From Staphylococcus piscifermentans (GTDB lineage Bacteria > Bacillota > Bacilli > Staphylococcales > Staphylococcaceae): a DNA stretch of 64,000 nt. Below, one piece after another: positions 9,768 through 25,997 of the stretch. A program made the translations under genes and the position numbers. A model generated the notes under the pieces. The model saw only the letters and a program-made list of their open reading frames with translations, searched no databases and was not told the origin of the DNA. Where the stretch lies: NCBI RefSeq assembly GCF_900186985.1, contig NZ_LT906447.1, forward strand, positions 2,480,001 through 2,544,000. The letters run 5' to 3'. Position 1 is the stretch's first letter; every line of letters begins with the position of its first letter.

Positions 9768-10607
9768 CTATCTGATTTGATGGTATATATCATACACTTC
9801 ACCAGTTTTCATACCTCTGTCTTCTGCCACTTGTTTAATCGCCTTTTTCGGTCTCATCTCTTGGCGTATATAATGGTCGACATGTTCAGGAATATCCAAC
9901 TCCTCAAACCATTGCGTTTCAGCAGTCGCTTCTGCACCTTCAATCAAAATAACAAACTCACCTTTCAAAGGCACCTCTCCTTGCTCAACCGCTGCTGCTA
10001 AATCCGAAACCGAAGCCGTCTGAATCTGCTCAAATTTTTTCGTCAATTCACGTCCCAAAGTCACAGGGCGTTCCGCATCCACCATTTCAATCGCCTTTAA
10101 AGTATCCGCGACACGGTAAGGAGATTCATACACAATCAAAGTTGAACTTTCAAACATTCTTTTTTCCAACACAGCGACTTTTTCTTTATTTTTTCTGGGA
10201 AGAAAGCCTAAGAAAGTATAAACGAAAGAAGGGAGCCCACTTGCCATTAATGCCGTCAGACCTGCATTCGGACCAGGGATAGGTACCACTGTGATATCAG
10301 CTTCACGCGCACTCACTACTAACTCATATCCAGGATCGCTGATTAAGGGTAAGCCGGCATCTGAAACTAACGCAATATCTTGCCCTTCTAATAAAGTGTG
10401 CACTAAAGGTTCAGTTTGCTGATCTTTATTGTGTTCATGATACGATTTCAAGGGAACATGAATCTCATAGTGATTACATAACTTCTTCGTTACCCGCGTA
10501 TCTTCACAAGCAATTAAATCGACTTGTTTTAAAGTGTCGACTGCACGGTACGTAATATCCGCTAAGTTTCCGATAGGTGTTCCGACTAAATAAAGTGTGC
10601 CTGTCAT
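9768..10607 (-). CDS. rsmI: 16S rRNA 2'-O-methyltransferase RsmI
   Basis: A 279-residue tetrapyrrole-methylase-fold enzyme that 2'-O-methylates C1402 of 16S rRNA. It shows GTPIGNLADIT at residues 9-19, CEDTR at 34-38 and VSDAGLPLISDPG at 81-93, all family signatures. The start overlaps the end of the preceding GIY-YIG gene by 4 bases, so the genes are translationally coupled. It is the last gene of the group and is followed by a strong hairpin. Confidence 0.95.
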   Translation of the reverse strand: MTGTLYLVGTPIGNLADITYRAVDTLKQVDLIACEDTRVTKKLCNHYEIHVPLKSYHEHNKDQQTEPLVHTLLEGQDIALVSDAGLPLISDPGYELVVSAREADITVVPIPGPNAGLTALMASGLPSFVYTFLGFLPRKNKEKVAVLEKRMFESSTLIVYESPYRVADTLKAIEMVDAERPVTLGRELTKKFEQIQTASVSDLAAAVEQGEVPLKGEFVILIEGAEATAETQWFEELDIPEHVDHYIRQEMRPKKAIKQVAEDRGMKTGEVYDIYHQIR

Positions 10608-10864
10608 GAATGAATGCCCCTTTCAATGAGTTGTAGTTTCTGTATTCTAGTCAATGTTTTAATTTGATATTCACGTTTCATCGCTTCGGATTTCGTTTCA
10701 TAGGTTTCTTGATACACGAGTGTTACAGGTCGGCGCGTTTTCGTATATTTCGCCCCTTTTCCAGAATTATGCTTTTCCACCCGTGCAGGTATATCATTGG
10801 TATACCCTGTATACAGACTGCCGTCACGACATCTCACAATATAAATAAAATGTTTAGTCTCCAT
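10604..10864 (-). CDS. GIY-YIG nuclease superfamily protein (UPF0213, YazA-like)
   Basis: An 86-residue stand-alone GIY-YIG domain: FIYIVRCRDGSLYTGYT carries the YIV/YTG pair of the catalytic core, followed by the basic GAKYTKTRRPV segment and a conserved Glu (KSEAMKREYQIK). Stand-alone proteins of this family are widespread and their cellular role is not settled; structure-specific DNA nuclease activity is expected from the fold. It overlaps both neighbours (11 bases with the methyltransferase gene, 4 with rsmI). Confidence 0.88.
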   Translation of the reverse strand: METKHFIYIVRCRDGSLYTGYTNDIPARVEKHNSGKGAKYTKTRRPVTLVYQETYETKSEAMKREYQIKTLTRIQKLQLIERGIHS

Positions 10865-11582
10865 AATAAATCGCTCTCATTTCCGGTGTATATTCACCAT
10901 GGCCTTGATACATATAAAAGGGAGGTTGAATCTCTAATCCTGCTTTGCCGTCTTTGCGTCCTTCTACAATAATTGCATGGGCGTCCTTGTTTTGCTTACT
11001 GTAGACCAGCGTCAGACGCTTAGGCTCTATCCGTGCTGCTCGATAAGCAGATAACACATCCATTAACCGTTCTGCGCGATGTACCATCATTAATCTTCCG
11101 CCTTGTTTCAATAAATGGCGTGCCGCTTCCACACAATCTTCTAAAGTACATAATACCTCGTGTCGGGCAATTTTATGTGCTTCCTTTTGATGCTGATGCA
11201 TCTGCGTAGTTTTGAAATACGGCGGATTGCACGTAACTACCGTATATTGTGAAGGCGTAAAGTTCTGGCGTACCTCCTTTAAATCCATTTCATACATATG
11301 AATGCGATCCGTTAAGTGATTATGCAAAATACTGCGCTTTGCCATATCGACAAGTTGCGGTTGTATTTCAATGGCATCAATCGGTTGCTGACCTTTATAG
11401 GATAATAATAAAGGAATTACGCCATTTCCAGAGCACAAGTCCATTACCTTGTCGTTTTTACGCAAGTGGGTAAAATGTCCAAGCAGCAATGCATCTGTAG
11501 AAAAAGAAAAAACTTCATCATTCTGAATAATTTCTAAGTTTTCTTTTAGGAGACAGTCCAAGCGTTCATTATCTCGCAACAT
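10854..11582 (-). CDS. tRNA1(Val) adenine-37 N6-methyltransferase-like protein (TrmN6/YabB)
   Basis: A 242-residue class I SAM methyltransferase. Motif I is VMDLCSGNGVIPLLL (46-60) and the N6-adenine motif is NPPYFK (119-124), typical of TrmN6-type enzymes that modify A37 of tRNA-Val. The C-terminal half, with RLMMVHRAERL, completes the Rossmann fold. The target RNA is inferred from the family and from this conserved neighbourhood (yabA - yabB - yazA - rsmI in Bacillales). Confidence 0.88.
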   Translation of the reverse strand: MLRDNERLDCLLKENLEIIQNDEVFSFSTDALLLGHFTHLRKNDKVMDLCSGNGVIPLLLSYKGQQPIDAIEIQPQLVDMAKRSILHNHLTDRIHMYEMDLKEVRQNFTPSQYTVVTCNPPYFKTTQMHQHQKEAHKIARHEVLCTLEDCVEAARHLLKQGGRLMMVHRAERLMDVLSAYRAARIEPKRLTLVYSKQNKDAHAIIVEGRKDGKAGLEIQPPFYMYQGHGEYTPEMRAIYYGD

Positions 11583-11610
11583 GATTCATCTCTACCTTCC
11601 TGAGTATGTA

Positions 11611-11662
11611 TAGAGAGCGAGATTGAAACCTTAAAGTAAGTTTCGATATCCCGCTCTTAGAA
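11611..11662. repeat. Inverted repeat between yabA and the trmN6-like gene
   Basis: AGAGCGAGATTGAAAC and GTTTCGATATCCCGCTCT can pair with two small interruptions. There is no clear T-run, so it could be a weak terminator, an RNA-processing site or a dispersed element. Confidence 0.5.
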
Positions 11663-11726
11663 AGAATAATTCTCTTGCAACATATTATTCTAAATTAGTT
11701 ATATTATAGAAGAAACGCGCCACAAA

Positions 11727-12116
11727 TTAGGATTGTTCCTCTAAAGTTTGTAAACAAAACAAGCAATCTTCCCCATGGCGATGCTTGCCGAACAGGTCTC
11801 CTTTGCAGATATGGAAACCTTCTTGATAGAGAATCGCTAAATTTTCTTTACTGCTCACTCGATGTTTTTTATGAGGATGCGTTTCTGTTTCTTCTTTGAA
11901 TTCTGATGCGCCATTTCGGTCTTCTGTCTCTGAACGGCCTTCATGTTCTTCTGAGCGGCCGATCAAGCGTTTCAGATGATTATTTTCTACTTCTAATGCT
12001 ACGTTCTCTTCGACAAGTTCCATAGCAATTGTTTTTAACTCAGCCATTTCTTGATACAAATTTTGAACGTTGCTTTCAAGACGCATGAGTCTTTCCATTA
12101 AATCTCTGCGATCCAA
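11727..12116 (-). CDS. yabA: Replication initiation control protein YabA
   Basis: A 129-residue regulator that tethers DnaA to the DnaN clamp and thereby limits re-initiation of replication. The N-terminal ~55 residues form a coiled coil (repeating Leu/Ile/Val in MRLESNVQNLYQEMAELK and onward). An acidic linker follows, and the C-terminal zinc site is formed by His102, Cys104, Cys118 and Cys121. The length and the position after ricT and holB fit the family exactly. Confidence 0.93.
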   Translation of the reverse strand: MDRRDLMERLMRLESNVQNLYQEMAELKTIAMELVEENVALEVENNHLKRLIGRSEEHEGRSETEDRNGASEFKEETETHPHKKHRVSSKENLAILYQEGFHICKGDLFGKHRHGEDCLFCLQTLEEQS

Positions 12117-12130
12117 TGCATTGGGCCTCC

Positions 12131-12937
12131 TTAATATATCTCTTCTAAATCTTCAACCGAATATTCTAAAGGTTGTTCCAGACCATCCACTTTAACTTGC
12201 ATTGAAATGTCTAACATATTAAGACCCACAACAATTCCTTTTCCATCGGGCGTTTCAATCTTAGTTCCTACATCCGGCAATTGTTCACGCGCTGCCTCAT
12301 AATAATCATTTTCATATTTTAAACAGCACATTAAACGACCGCAAGCACCAGAAATCTTAGTTGGATTTAAAGATAAATTTTGGTCTTTCGCCATTTTAAT
12401 AGAAACCGGTTCAAAGTCTCCTAAAAATGTAGAACAGCATAAAGAGCGTCCGCATGGGCCGATTCCACCTAACAATTTGGCTTCATCGCGCACGCCGATT
12501 TGGCGTAATTCAATACGTGTTCTTAAACGTGAGGCTAATATTTTAACCAGTTTTCTAAAATCTATACGGTCATCTGCAGTAAAGTTAAATATCACTTTCG
12601 ATTGGTCTAATGTATATTCACAATTGACTAAACGCATGTCCAGTCCTAATTGTTCAATTGCTTCTTTACAAAATTGCATGGCTGCTTCTGCCTCTGCTTC
12701 ATTGCAAGCATGCTTTTCTAAATCTTGTTCAGTGGCAACACGGATAATCGGTTTCAGAGGTAAGGTAACATCTTCTGCCTCTACATCTAATGCGCCATCT
12801 TTAACCGCTCCGATTTCCACTCCTCGTTTTGATTCTACTACTACTCTGTCACCACAACAAAGTGCAATATTTTGAACGGGTGCGTAATATTCAAGTTTCC
12901 CAGCCTTTTGAAATTGTACGCCTATAACCTGTGGCAT
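12131..12937 (-). CDS. ricT: PSP1-domain protein RicT (YaaT)
   Basis: A 268-residue PSP1-domain protein. Paired cysteines lie at 162, 167-168 and 199, 204-205 (CGRSLCC and CGRLMCC). In B. subtilis RicT joins RicA and RicF in the Y-complex, which binds [4Fe-4S] clusters and assists RNase Y in mRNA processing. The partners are not in this window. Its stop-to-start spacing with holB is zero bases (12937/12938), indicating coupling within the holB-ricT-yabA operon. Confidence 0.93.
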   Translation of the reverse strand: MPQVIGVQFQKAGKLEYYAPVQNIALCCGDRVVVESKRGVEIGAVKDGALDVEAEDVTLPLKPIIRVATEQDLEKHACNEAEAEAAMQFCKEAIEQLGLDMRLVNCEYTLDQSKVIFNFTADDRIDFRKLVKILASRLRTRIELRQIGVRDEAKLLGGIGPCGRSLCCSTFLGDFEPVSIKMAKDQNLSLNPTKISGACGRLMCCLKYENDYYEAAREQLPDVGTKIETPDGKGIVVGLNMLDISMQVKVDGLEQPLEYSVEDLEEIY

Positions 12938-13864
12938 TTAGTCCACCCCTTTAATTACAATTTGTTCAAATACAAGCATCGGATTCACATTCTGCGTCAG
13001 TTTCTTATGTGCTTCCGTTATATGATCATACATATGCGTTAATTGAGCATAACTTAAGTGCTCTGCATAATGTTTAATATCTGTTTCCATTTCCGAAAAA
13101 ACCAAGTGTCCCGAAGTTTCAGCCTTTTCATGCATGATATCTTGGAAAAAAGCATTCACAGCAGACAGTGTCAGTTGCTGCAGCTTTTTATTTTTAGCTG
13201 ATTTCATTAAATCAACTAAAGCAATCAGTGCCATTGCTCTATTAGAAAGTAATAGTTGACACCAGTTTACAATATTCTTTCTTAAAGCCGCTAAATCATA
13301 TTCTTCGTTTAAGTTACGCGCTTCTTCTATTTGTGTTGTATATGTACTGAGCATTTCTGCAATAGGTTTAGAAATCGCTTGTTCTTCCAGACGTTCGATT
13401 AAAAGCGTTTGAGACATGGGTTTGAAGTAGACATGCTGGCAACGTGAATGAATAGTACTTAAGATTTGCTCTGGCTTAGTAGAAAGTAAAATTGCAATCG
13501 TATTCTCTGGAGGTTCTTCTAAAAATTTCAAGATACTATTTTCACCTTGCACTGTCAGCTTTTCAAAACTATCAATAATATATACTTTAAATGATCCCTC
13601 AACTGGAAGCTGATTCATCGCATGCACGAGTGCTTCGATTTTTTCTTTCTTTATATTAGTTTCTTCAGTCGAAACATATCTAAAGTCCGGATGATTCATT
13701 TCATCAACTTTCGCTTGGCATATTTCATTGTCATTGCATAAAATTAATTTCGCAAATGCCATTGCAGTTTGTTGCATTGTTTGGCCATCATCGCCTTCAA
13801 ATAAGTAGGCATGCGAAAGTTTCCCAGATTGATAAGCTTTCGTCAATCTTGATAATTCATCCAT
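12938..13864 (-). CDS. holB: DNA polymerase III delta' subunit
   Basis: A 308-residue clamp-loader subunit of the AAA+ fold. It starts MDELSRLTKAYQSGKLSHAYLF, and FLEEPPENTIAILLSTKPEQIL is the sensor region shared with DnaX. The phosphate-loop position reads GDDGQTM rather than GxxGxGKT, and the zinc-finger cysteines of DnaX are absent. This fits delta', which does not need to hydrolyse ATP. Position between darA and ricT is conserved. Confidence 0.93.
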   Translation of the reverse strand: MDELSRLTKAYQSGKLSHAYLFEGDDGQTMQQTAMAFAKLILCNDNEICQAKVDEMNHPDFRYVSTEETNIKKEKIEALVHAMNQLPVEGSFKVYIIDSFEKLTVQGENSILKFLEEPPENTIAILLSTKPEQILSTIHSRCQHVYFKPMSQTLLIERLEEQAISKPIAEMLSTYTTQIEEARNLNEEYDLAALRKNIVNWCQLLLSNRAMALIALVDLMKSAKNKKLQQLTLSAVNAFFQDIMHEKAETSGHLVFSEMETDIKHYAEHLSYAQLTHMYDHITEAHKKLTQNVNPMLVFEQIVIKGVD

Positions 13865-14037
13865 TCATTTAACTCCTTTTACGTAATGAAAAGGGGCTGG
13901 AACTCGTGTCAATCAAGGATTTGTATCTTACAAAACCCGATTACATACTTGTCCCGACCCCCGCTATTCATAAAAAGTGATGAGATTACAGAGTCATAAA
14001 CTCCTATCTTCACTTTCTCACTCATTATATTGAATTA
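13865..14037. repeat. Imperfect hairpin element between darA and holB
   Basis: AAAAGGGGCTGGAAC (about 13888) and the GTCCCGACCCCC arm (13953-13964) form an imperfect stem around an AT-rich loop containing TTGTATCTTACAAAA. Similar GGGAC-type hairpins close other transcripts here (for example at 48,751). It may act as a terminator for darA, but no T-run is present. Confidence 0.4.
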
Positions 14038-14388
<351 letters not shown>

Positions 14389-14565
14389 TTATAGCATATC
14401 TGATGGCACAGCTTGTTTAGAATCTTAAGAGAATTCGTCTGTTGTCTTAAAATTTCAGGTTGAATGACCGAACGCCTTTAAGGATAAAAACAGAGTTGAA
14501 TATAACAAATATTTATCAAATTATACTACGAGTATACGATGGCGTGCAATACCTTATCCATCTGT

Positions 14566-16534
<1,969 letters not shown>

Positions 16535-16604
16535 GAGTCTTGCGTCCTTTTCTAAAGATTACTTTCATTCTAACATAGAATAATACACGGGCTAAGAGAA
16601 AAAA

Positions 16605-16634
16605 GTATAAAAAAAAGAGACCCTAATGGGTCTC
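16605..16634 (-). terminator. rRNA operon terminator
   Basis: GAGACCC-TAAT-GGGTCTC hairpin (16617-16634) followed on the minus strand by an A/T stretch reading TTTTTTTTATAC. Confidence 0.85.
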
Positions 16635-16639
16635 GCACT

Positions 16640-16754
16640 GCCTGGCAACGTCCTACTCTTGCGGAACGTAAGTCCGACTACCATCGGCGCTAAAGAGCTT
16701 AACTTCTGTGTTCGGCATGGGAACAGGTGTGACCTCTTTGCCATTGTCACCAGA
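16640..16754 (-). rRNA. rrf: 5S ribosomal RNA
   Basis: The minus strand begins TCTGGTGACAATGGCAAAGA and contains CACACCTGTTCCCATGCCGA and GAACACAGAAGTTAAGC, ending GTTGCCAGGC. This is the full-length (~115 nt) staphylococcal 5S sequence. It is the last gene of the operon. Confidence 0.96.
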
Positions 16755-16821
16755 CAATAGAATGCTTATACATTCAAAACTAGATAGTAAGTAAAATCAA
16801 TTTACCAATCAAAACTTGAAA

Positions 16822-19747
<2,926 letters not shown>

Positions 19748-19980
19748 ACGTTATTAATTATGTGAGTAATCTTCTTTGCCGTAGGCAAATCGATTACTAG
19801 CGATTCATTTAAATGAATAAAGCTTTTAAAACTCTAATTCACTCGGTTTTGCTTGGTAAAATCTATTTTTACTTACTTATCTAGTTTTCAATGTACAATC
19901 ATGAATACTCGGATGAGCATTCAAAACTGAATACAATATGTCACGTTATTCCGTCAGTTTCTGTTGAAACTGTTCCGTAT

Positions 19981-21543
<1,563 letters not shown>

Positions 21544-21677
21544 GTTTATGATTTGTTTGACTAGCTCATAAAAAACTAATTTGTTTTAAAACGTCCAAGA
21601 CGTTTGTTAATTGGAATTAACGTTGACATATTGTCATTCAGTTTTCAATGTTCATTTTTTCTGACTCACAAGAATTA

Positions 21678-21706
21678 ATTATACTCTTTTCAAAACTTAA
21701 AGTCAA
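21678..21706 (-). promoter_or_regulatory. rRNA operon promoter P2 (proximal)
   Basis: Minus-strand TTGACT (21701-21706), 17-base spacer, TATAAT (21678-21683), about 130 bases before mature 16S. Confidence 0.85.
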
Positions 21707-21784
21707 GGACTTTTTAAAAGTTTTTTAAGATTAATTTTGTGAAGATTTATTGAAGAGTTTGTTTCGTCCTTTCAACAGTTACTA

Positions 21785-21813
21785 ACTATACAGGGTTTCA
21801 AAGTTTTTTGCAA
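21785..21813 (-). promoter_or_regulatory. rRNA operon promoter P1 (distal)
   Basis: Minus-strand TTGCAA (21808-21813), 17-base spacer, TATAGT (21785-21790). The ~240 bases further upstream to recR are AT-rich, as expected for UP elements, and hold no ORF. Confidence 0.65.
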
Positions 21814-22052
21814 CCCATAAAAATTACACTATATAGCTTTAGAAGCCTTGATACACTTGATTTAACGGACTTTTAACAATACACTTGTAATAAAGTTCGC
21901 TTTATCACGTTAATGTGAGCGCATTCATTTAATATACCCTCTTTTAACCCTTCAAAAACCAAACTTTAATTTTTTTGAAGAAATTTAAAAAAATAACAGC
22001 AAAGTATCAAACTGTGTGTTTTACAGTTTATATACCTTACTGTTACTTGCTT

Positions 22053-22649
22053 TTACATCTCAGTTCTGCCCTCTATAGCACGCGATAATGTAACTTCGTC
22101 TGCATATTCTAGATCGCCGCCAACCGATAAACCTTGTGCTAAGCGTGTAACTTTAATCCCTATCGGTTTAACAAGTCTAGAAATATACATTGCTGTCGAT
22201 TCACCTTCTAGATTTGGATTCATTGCGAGAATCAACTCTTTTACTTCATCATCTTTTAAGCGTTCTATTAATGAAGGAATATTGATATCTTCTGGTCCAA
22301 TCCCATCCATTGGCGAAATTGCACCATGTAAGACATGATATAAGCCTTTATATTCGCGCATCTTTTCCATAGCTATTACATCTTTATCATCTTCAACTAC
22401 ACAGATTACGGAGCGGTCACGCTGTTTATCTTGGCAGATATAACATGGATCTTCTTCTGTAATATGTCCGCATACACTGCAATACGTCAATTCACGTTTC
22501 ACATCTACTAAAGCTTTCGCAAATTGTACGACGTCATCTTCTTGCATATCTAATACATGAAAAGCCAGACGTTGTGCCGTCTTTGGCCCAATGCCTGGCA
22601 ATTTCATGAAACTATCTATGAGTTTCGAAATCGGTTCAGGATAATGCAT
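22053..22649 (-). CDS. recR: Recombination mediator protein RecR
   Basis: A 198-residue recombinational repair protein that works with RecO to load RecA on single-stranded DNA. The order is a helix-hairpin-helix ([17 protein letters not shown]), a C4 zinc finger (Cys57, 60, 69, 72), then a Toprim domain with [12 protein letters not shown] and the C-terminal Walker-B-like end. The conserved dnaX-ebfC-recR operon order supports this; ebfC is 6 bases upstream. Confidence 0.96.
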   Translation of the reverse strand: MHYPEPISKLIDSFMKLPGIGPKTAQRLAFHVLDMQEDDVVQFAKALVDVKRELTYCSVCGHITEEDPCYICQDKQRDRSVICVVEDDKDVIAMEKMREYKGLYHVLHGAISPMDGIGPEDINIPSLIERLKDDEVKELILAMNPNLEGESTAMYISRLVKPIGIKVTRLAQGLSVGGDLEYADEVTLSRAIEGRTEM

Positions 22650-22655
22650 CAGTTA

Positions 22656-22973
22656 TCACATTCCAGGAATGTTCAAGCCTTTAGTGTGTTTGCCTAAACG
22701 TTCTGATGTTAATTCATCTGCTTTGTTCATCGCTTCGTTTGTAGCTGCTAACACTAAGTCTTGAAGCATTTCAACATCGTCTGGATCAACTGCTTCTTCG
22801 TCAATCACTACGTCTACTACTTCTTTATGGCCAGTTACAACAACTTTAACCATACCGCCGCCTGCTGAACCTTCTACTTTTTCATCTTTTAATTTTTCTT
22901 GCTCTTCAGCCATTTTCTTTTGCATTTTTTGCATTTGTTTCATCATTTGTTGCATATTTCCGCCACCGCGCAT
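22656..22973 (-). CDS. YbaB/EbfC family nucleoid-associated protein
   Basis: A 105-residue dimeric DNA-binding protein. The N-terminus is [19 protein letters not shown], a methionine- and lysine-rich helix, followed by the [18 protein letters not shown] beta sheet and a C-terminal helix with [14 protein letters not shown]. Members bind DNA with little sequence preference as a tweezer-like dimer. It lies between dnaX and recR, the near-universal bacterial arrangement. Confidence 0.95.
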   Translation of the reverse strand: MRGGGNMQQMMKQMQKMQKKMAEEQEKLKDEKVEGSAGGGMVKVVVTGHKEVVDVVIDEEAVDPDDVEMLQDLVLAATNEAMNKADELTSERLGKHTKGLNIPGM

Positions 22974-23173
22974 AATATATTTCCTCCTTGATTCTTTGTT
23001 TGTAATTTATTGTTCTTAAGTCTGCTGATATGAAAATATTTATTCTTTAGAGTTGTTCTTCTTTCATAATAATATTAGTTTACTATTATATAGTAGAAAC
23101 TCGTCTCACTTTATTTCACATCAGTATTGATATAGTGAATTATAACATATCGACATAGTCTCTTTCGACAATA

Positions 23174-24925
23174 TTAATCTTCATCTGTAAGGTGAACGGT
23201 CTCTTCGCCAAACATGTCTTTAGCTTTTTGCACAATATCCACTTCTTTGGGCTGCTCTGGTTCGTTAGCGTCTTCTCCTGCTTGATTGTTTCCGCCTCTT
23301 TTACGGTTCTTGATGTATTCAGAACGTACTTGCAACCATTGGTCTGCTGGCACACCTACTACCGAAACATTTTTATTGATGATGTTACGTACAACTTCTT
23401 CTAAGCTGCCGCGTTTTTCATCATCGTCATTCACAATTTCACAATGAATTTCCGCTTCAAATTGCACTAACACGCTTTTTTCGCTTGCAGCTACTGGAAT
23501 AGAATTCTGTAATAAGCTGACCAATGCTTTTTGATTGTGATTTTTAGCGTGATCAATGACTTCTTGCCAGTGATTCTTCAAAAGCTTGATATCTTCTTTA
23601 TTCGCATTATCTAGCACTTTTGCAATTTGCGTCATAGAATAAGAGTTCTTACTTCTGCGACGTCCGCGTGAATTACTTTTTTGTTTAGGCGGAGTATTAG
23701 TCGTCGTCACACCATGTTGTTTCAATGCATTCAACTCTTGTTCTAAGTGTTCCAAGCGTTGAAGTAACGCACTGTTCACATCGTTATTTTGCTGAACAGG
23801 TTGGGGTTCAGCCGATGCTTGATGTGCATTAGCAGAATGCATATCTGGGTTCGCTACAGGCGCATTATCTTCTTTAATCAACTCGGCCATTTTGACCAAC
23901 AGCACTTCAAAGTGTACATTCTGATTTACGCTGAAACGCACAGATACTAATGTATCATTGATTAAATCAATCATTTTATATAGCGTATCTAAATCAAACG
24001 CCATCAAAGCGCCATATTCTGTTTCTCGCTGTGCTGTTTTATTCATAATGGTATCGCGTACAAAATAAATCAAATCATTAATTAAACGATTCACTTCTTT
24101 ACCTTCAGCGATAAATTGATGGTAGCGCGCAAAGGCATCTTTGACTTGGCCATGGGCTACATCATTCAACAAGGCATTTAATGAAGCTTCATCTACGCTA
24201 CCAGTCACATTCAAGGCATCTTGCAAGGTTAAATGTTCATCGCCGAATGCAATAGCTTGGTCCATGATACTTAATGCATCACGCATGCCGCCTTCAGAAG
24301 CTTTTGCAATGAAAGCAATTGCTTCTTCGTCGTACTCAATATGCTGCGATTCTGCTACATAACGTAAACGCTCGATAATTTGCTCTAAACCAATGGCTTT
24401 AAAATCAAAACGTTGCGCTCTTGAAATAATAGTAGGAGGAATCTTATGAGGCTCTGTAGTCGCCAGAATAAAGATGGCGTGTGCTGGTGGTTCTTCTAGG
24501 GTTTTCAACAAGGCATTGAATGCACCTGTTGTCAGCATATGAACCTCATCTATAATGTAGACTTTATATTTTGATTGCGATGGTGCGTATTTCACTTTAT
24601 CACGGATATTTCTAATTTCGTCGACCCCATTATTGCTCGCCGCATCGATTTCAATGACATCTGAATTGGAACCTTGTGTAATACTCCTACAGATATCACA
24701 TTCATTACAGGGTTCTCCGTCTACACTATTAGGGCAATTAATGGCTTTCGCAAAAACCTTCGCAATACTAGTCTTCCCTGTCCCTCTTGGACCGCTGAAG
24801 ATGTATGCATGCGATTGTTTGCCTTTAGCAATAGCATTACGGAGCGTCTTGGTTACATGCTCTTGACCGACCACATCATCGAAACTTTGAGGTCGGTACA
24901 TTCTATATAAAGCTTGATAGTTCAC
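23174..24925 (-). CDS. dnaX: DNA polymerase III gamma/tau subunit
   Basis: A 583-residue clamp-loader ATPase. Walker A is GPRGTGKT (45-52), a zinc site uses Cys64, 73, 76 and 79, and the DEVHML Walker B and SRAQRFDFK sensor follow. After ~365 residues there is a Gln/Asn-rich linker and a basic GRRRSKNS segment, then the tau-type domain that contacts polymerase and helicase. Length shows the full tau form; no programmed frameshift site was looked for in detail. First gene of the dnaX-ebfC-recR group. Confidence 0.96.
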   Translation of the reverse strand: MNYQALYRMYRPQSFDDVVGQEHVTKTLRNAIAKGKQSHAYIFSGPRGTGKTSIAKVFAKAINCPNSVDGEPCNECDICRSITQGSNSDVIEIDAASNNGVDEIRNIRDKVKYAPSQSKYKVYIIDEVHMLTTGAFNALLKTLEEPPAHAIFILATTEPHKIPPTIISRAQRFDFKAIGLEQIIERLRYVAESQHIEYDEEAIAFIAKASEGGMRDALSIMDQAIAFGDEHLTLQDALNVTGSVDEASLNALLNDVAHGQVKDAFARYHQFIAEGKEVNRLINDLIYFVRDTIMNKTAQRETEYGALMAFDLDTLYKMIDLINDTLVSVRFSVNQNVHFEVLLVKMAELIKEDNAPVANPDMHSANAHQASAEPQPVQQNNDVNSALLQRLEHLEQELNALKQHGVTTTNTPPKQKSNSRGRRRSKNSYSMTQIAKVLDNANKEDIKLLKNHWQEVIDHAKNHNQKALVSLLQNSIPVAASEKSVLVQFEAEIHCEIVNDDDEKRGSLEEVVRNIINKNVSVVGVPADQWLQVRSEYIKNRKRGGNNQAGEDANEPEQPKEVDIVQKAKDMFGEETVHLTDED

Positions 24926-25006
24926 TTACTTTCGCACCTCCGAATACAAATCATCATTATTATAGCATGCCAAGTTAACTGAACGCGATGATACAATTTA
25001 TATCTA

Positions 25007-25531
25007 TTAGATATTCTCTAAAATCAACTTGCCTTGTGGGCAGGTATCCAAACTCTCCCATAATAATATGATACTGAATTGATTGATATCTTCATTGTCT
25101 GGTACTTCTACTGCACACTCTGAAAGGGGTTTAAATCCTAAAGACTGAAAATATTCAGGCTCCCCTTCTACTATAATTTCATTGTAGCCCGCTTCTTTAG
25201 CCCGGCTCTCTGCGGCTTCAACCAGCGCTTTACCGATGCCGTACTCTCTAAAGTCTTCTTTTACCGAAAGGGATTTAATCATCAGCGGATGTTGCAAGTC
25301 TTCTCCGTTCACGATCATTTCTTCCATTAAAAGTATATGACCTACGATTTCGTCTTCATCTGTGCGTGCTATCATTTCGAAGTCTGGGTTGTAGGTTGGA
25401 ATGCGTCTCAATCTGCGCAGACTGTCTTCGTAATATTCTCCTTCGAATAAACCTTCGCTGTCTTTCTTGTCTTTCAAGTGCGCGATAATCGCGTAGTCGT
25501 TCTCTGTCACAGTTCCTAGTAAGATTTGCAT
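25007..25531 (-). CDS. GNAT family N-acetyltransferase
   Basis: A protein of about 174 residues with the GNAT acetyl-CoA core: LSVKEDFREYGIGKALVEAAESRA contains motif A (R-x-x-G-I/x-G), followed by the beta-bulge EYFQSLGFKPL. Substrate unknown. An open frame runs 13 codons further upstream, but the internal ATG is preceded by GGAGGGA at 5 bases and gives MQILLGTVTEND, a cleaner N-terminus. It stands alone between dnaX and a divergent small membrane protein gene. Confidence 0.8.
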   Translation of the reverse strand: MQILLGTVTENDYAIIAHLKDKKDSEGLFEGEYYEDSLRRLRRIPTYNPDFEMIARTDEDEIVGHILLMEEMIVNGEDLQHPLMIKSLSVKEDFREYGIGKALVEAAESRAKEAGYNEIIVEGEPEYFQSLGFKPLSECAVEVPDNEDINQFSIILLWESLDTCPQGKLILENI

Positions 25532-25743
25532 AAAATCCCTCCATTGAATTGGGCAAAGTATTAGGTTCATTATAACGCAATTTGTAGTTTTCGCTTATGA
25601 TTAAGGTTCTGTTCTTGCATTCTTTCCTTAAACCCTTTAGACTTTTATCAACAAATGTAAATTTTGTAAATTTATTGTTAAAAAATAGGGTAAAGTATTT
25701 AAATCCATTAAAAACAATCAAGTCAGCTAAGGAGGCGACCGAA

Positions 25744-25959
25744 ATGATAATCAAAAATAAAACTTATACTACTTTAGGGATAGTGTTTATGGTGTTGTGC
25801 CTAGCGAGTTTCGCCACAATGCATAATGTTTGGATGATTATTCCAGGATTTGTCTGTGGTGTCCTTTTCTTAGCATTCGGTCTGCACTTCAAAGATAAAA
25901 AAGAAATACAAAAAGACAAATTGCGCAAGCGTGAATTACAAAGTGAATATCGAATTTAA
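25744..25959 (+). CDS. Small two-helix membrane protein, unknown function
   Basis: A 71-residue protein with two hydrophobic segments: about 8-24 (TTLGIVFMVLCLASFAT) and 28-46 (VWMIIPGFVCGVLFLAFGL). A long basic/polar C-tail (KDKKEIQKDKLRKRELQSE) is probably cytoplasmic. The ATG at 25744 is preferred over upstream starts because of the near-perfect TAAGGAGGCG ribosome site 7 bases before it. I do not recognise a named family. It ends at a strong convergent terminator. Confidence 0.75.
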   Translation: MIIKNKTYTTLGIVFMVLCLASFATMHNVWMIIPGFVCGVLFLAFGLHFKDKKEIQKDKLRKRELQSEYRI

Positions 25960-25991
25960 GAAGCTAGGACGTTATTTTGTCCTAGCTTCTT
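25958..25991. terminator. Convergent bidirectional terminator
   Basis: AAGAAGCTAGGAC and GTCCTAGCTTCTT form a perfect 13-bp stem with an 8-base loop. It serves the small membrane protein gene (+) and the MFS gene (-). Confidence 0.85.
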
Positions 25992-25997
25992 TCATAT

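Noticed and set aside
25356-25959. Longer ORFs around the small membrane protein (132 aa minus, 120 aa plus)
   Set aside because: The minus frame overlaps the acetyltransferase in another frame. The plus frame is valid only from the strong ribosome site at 25744.
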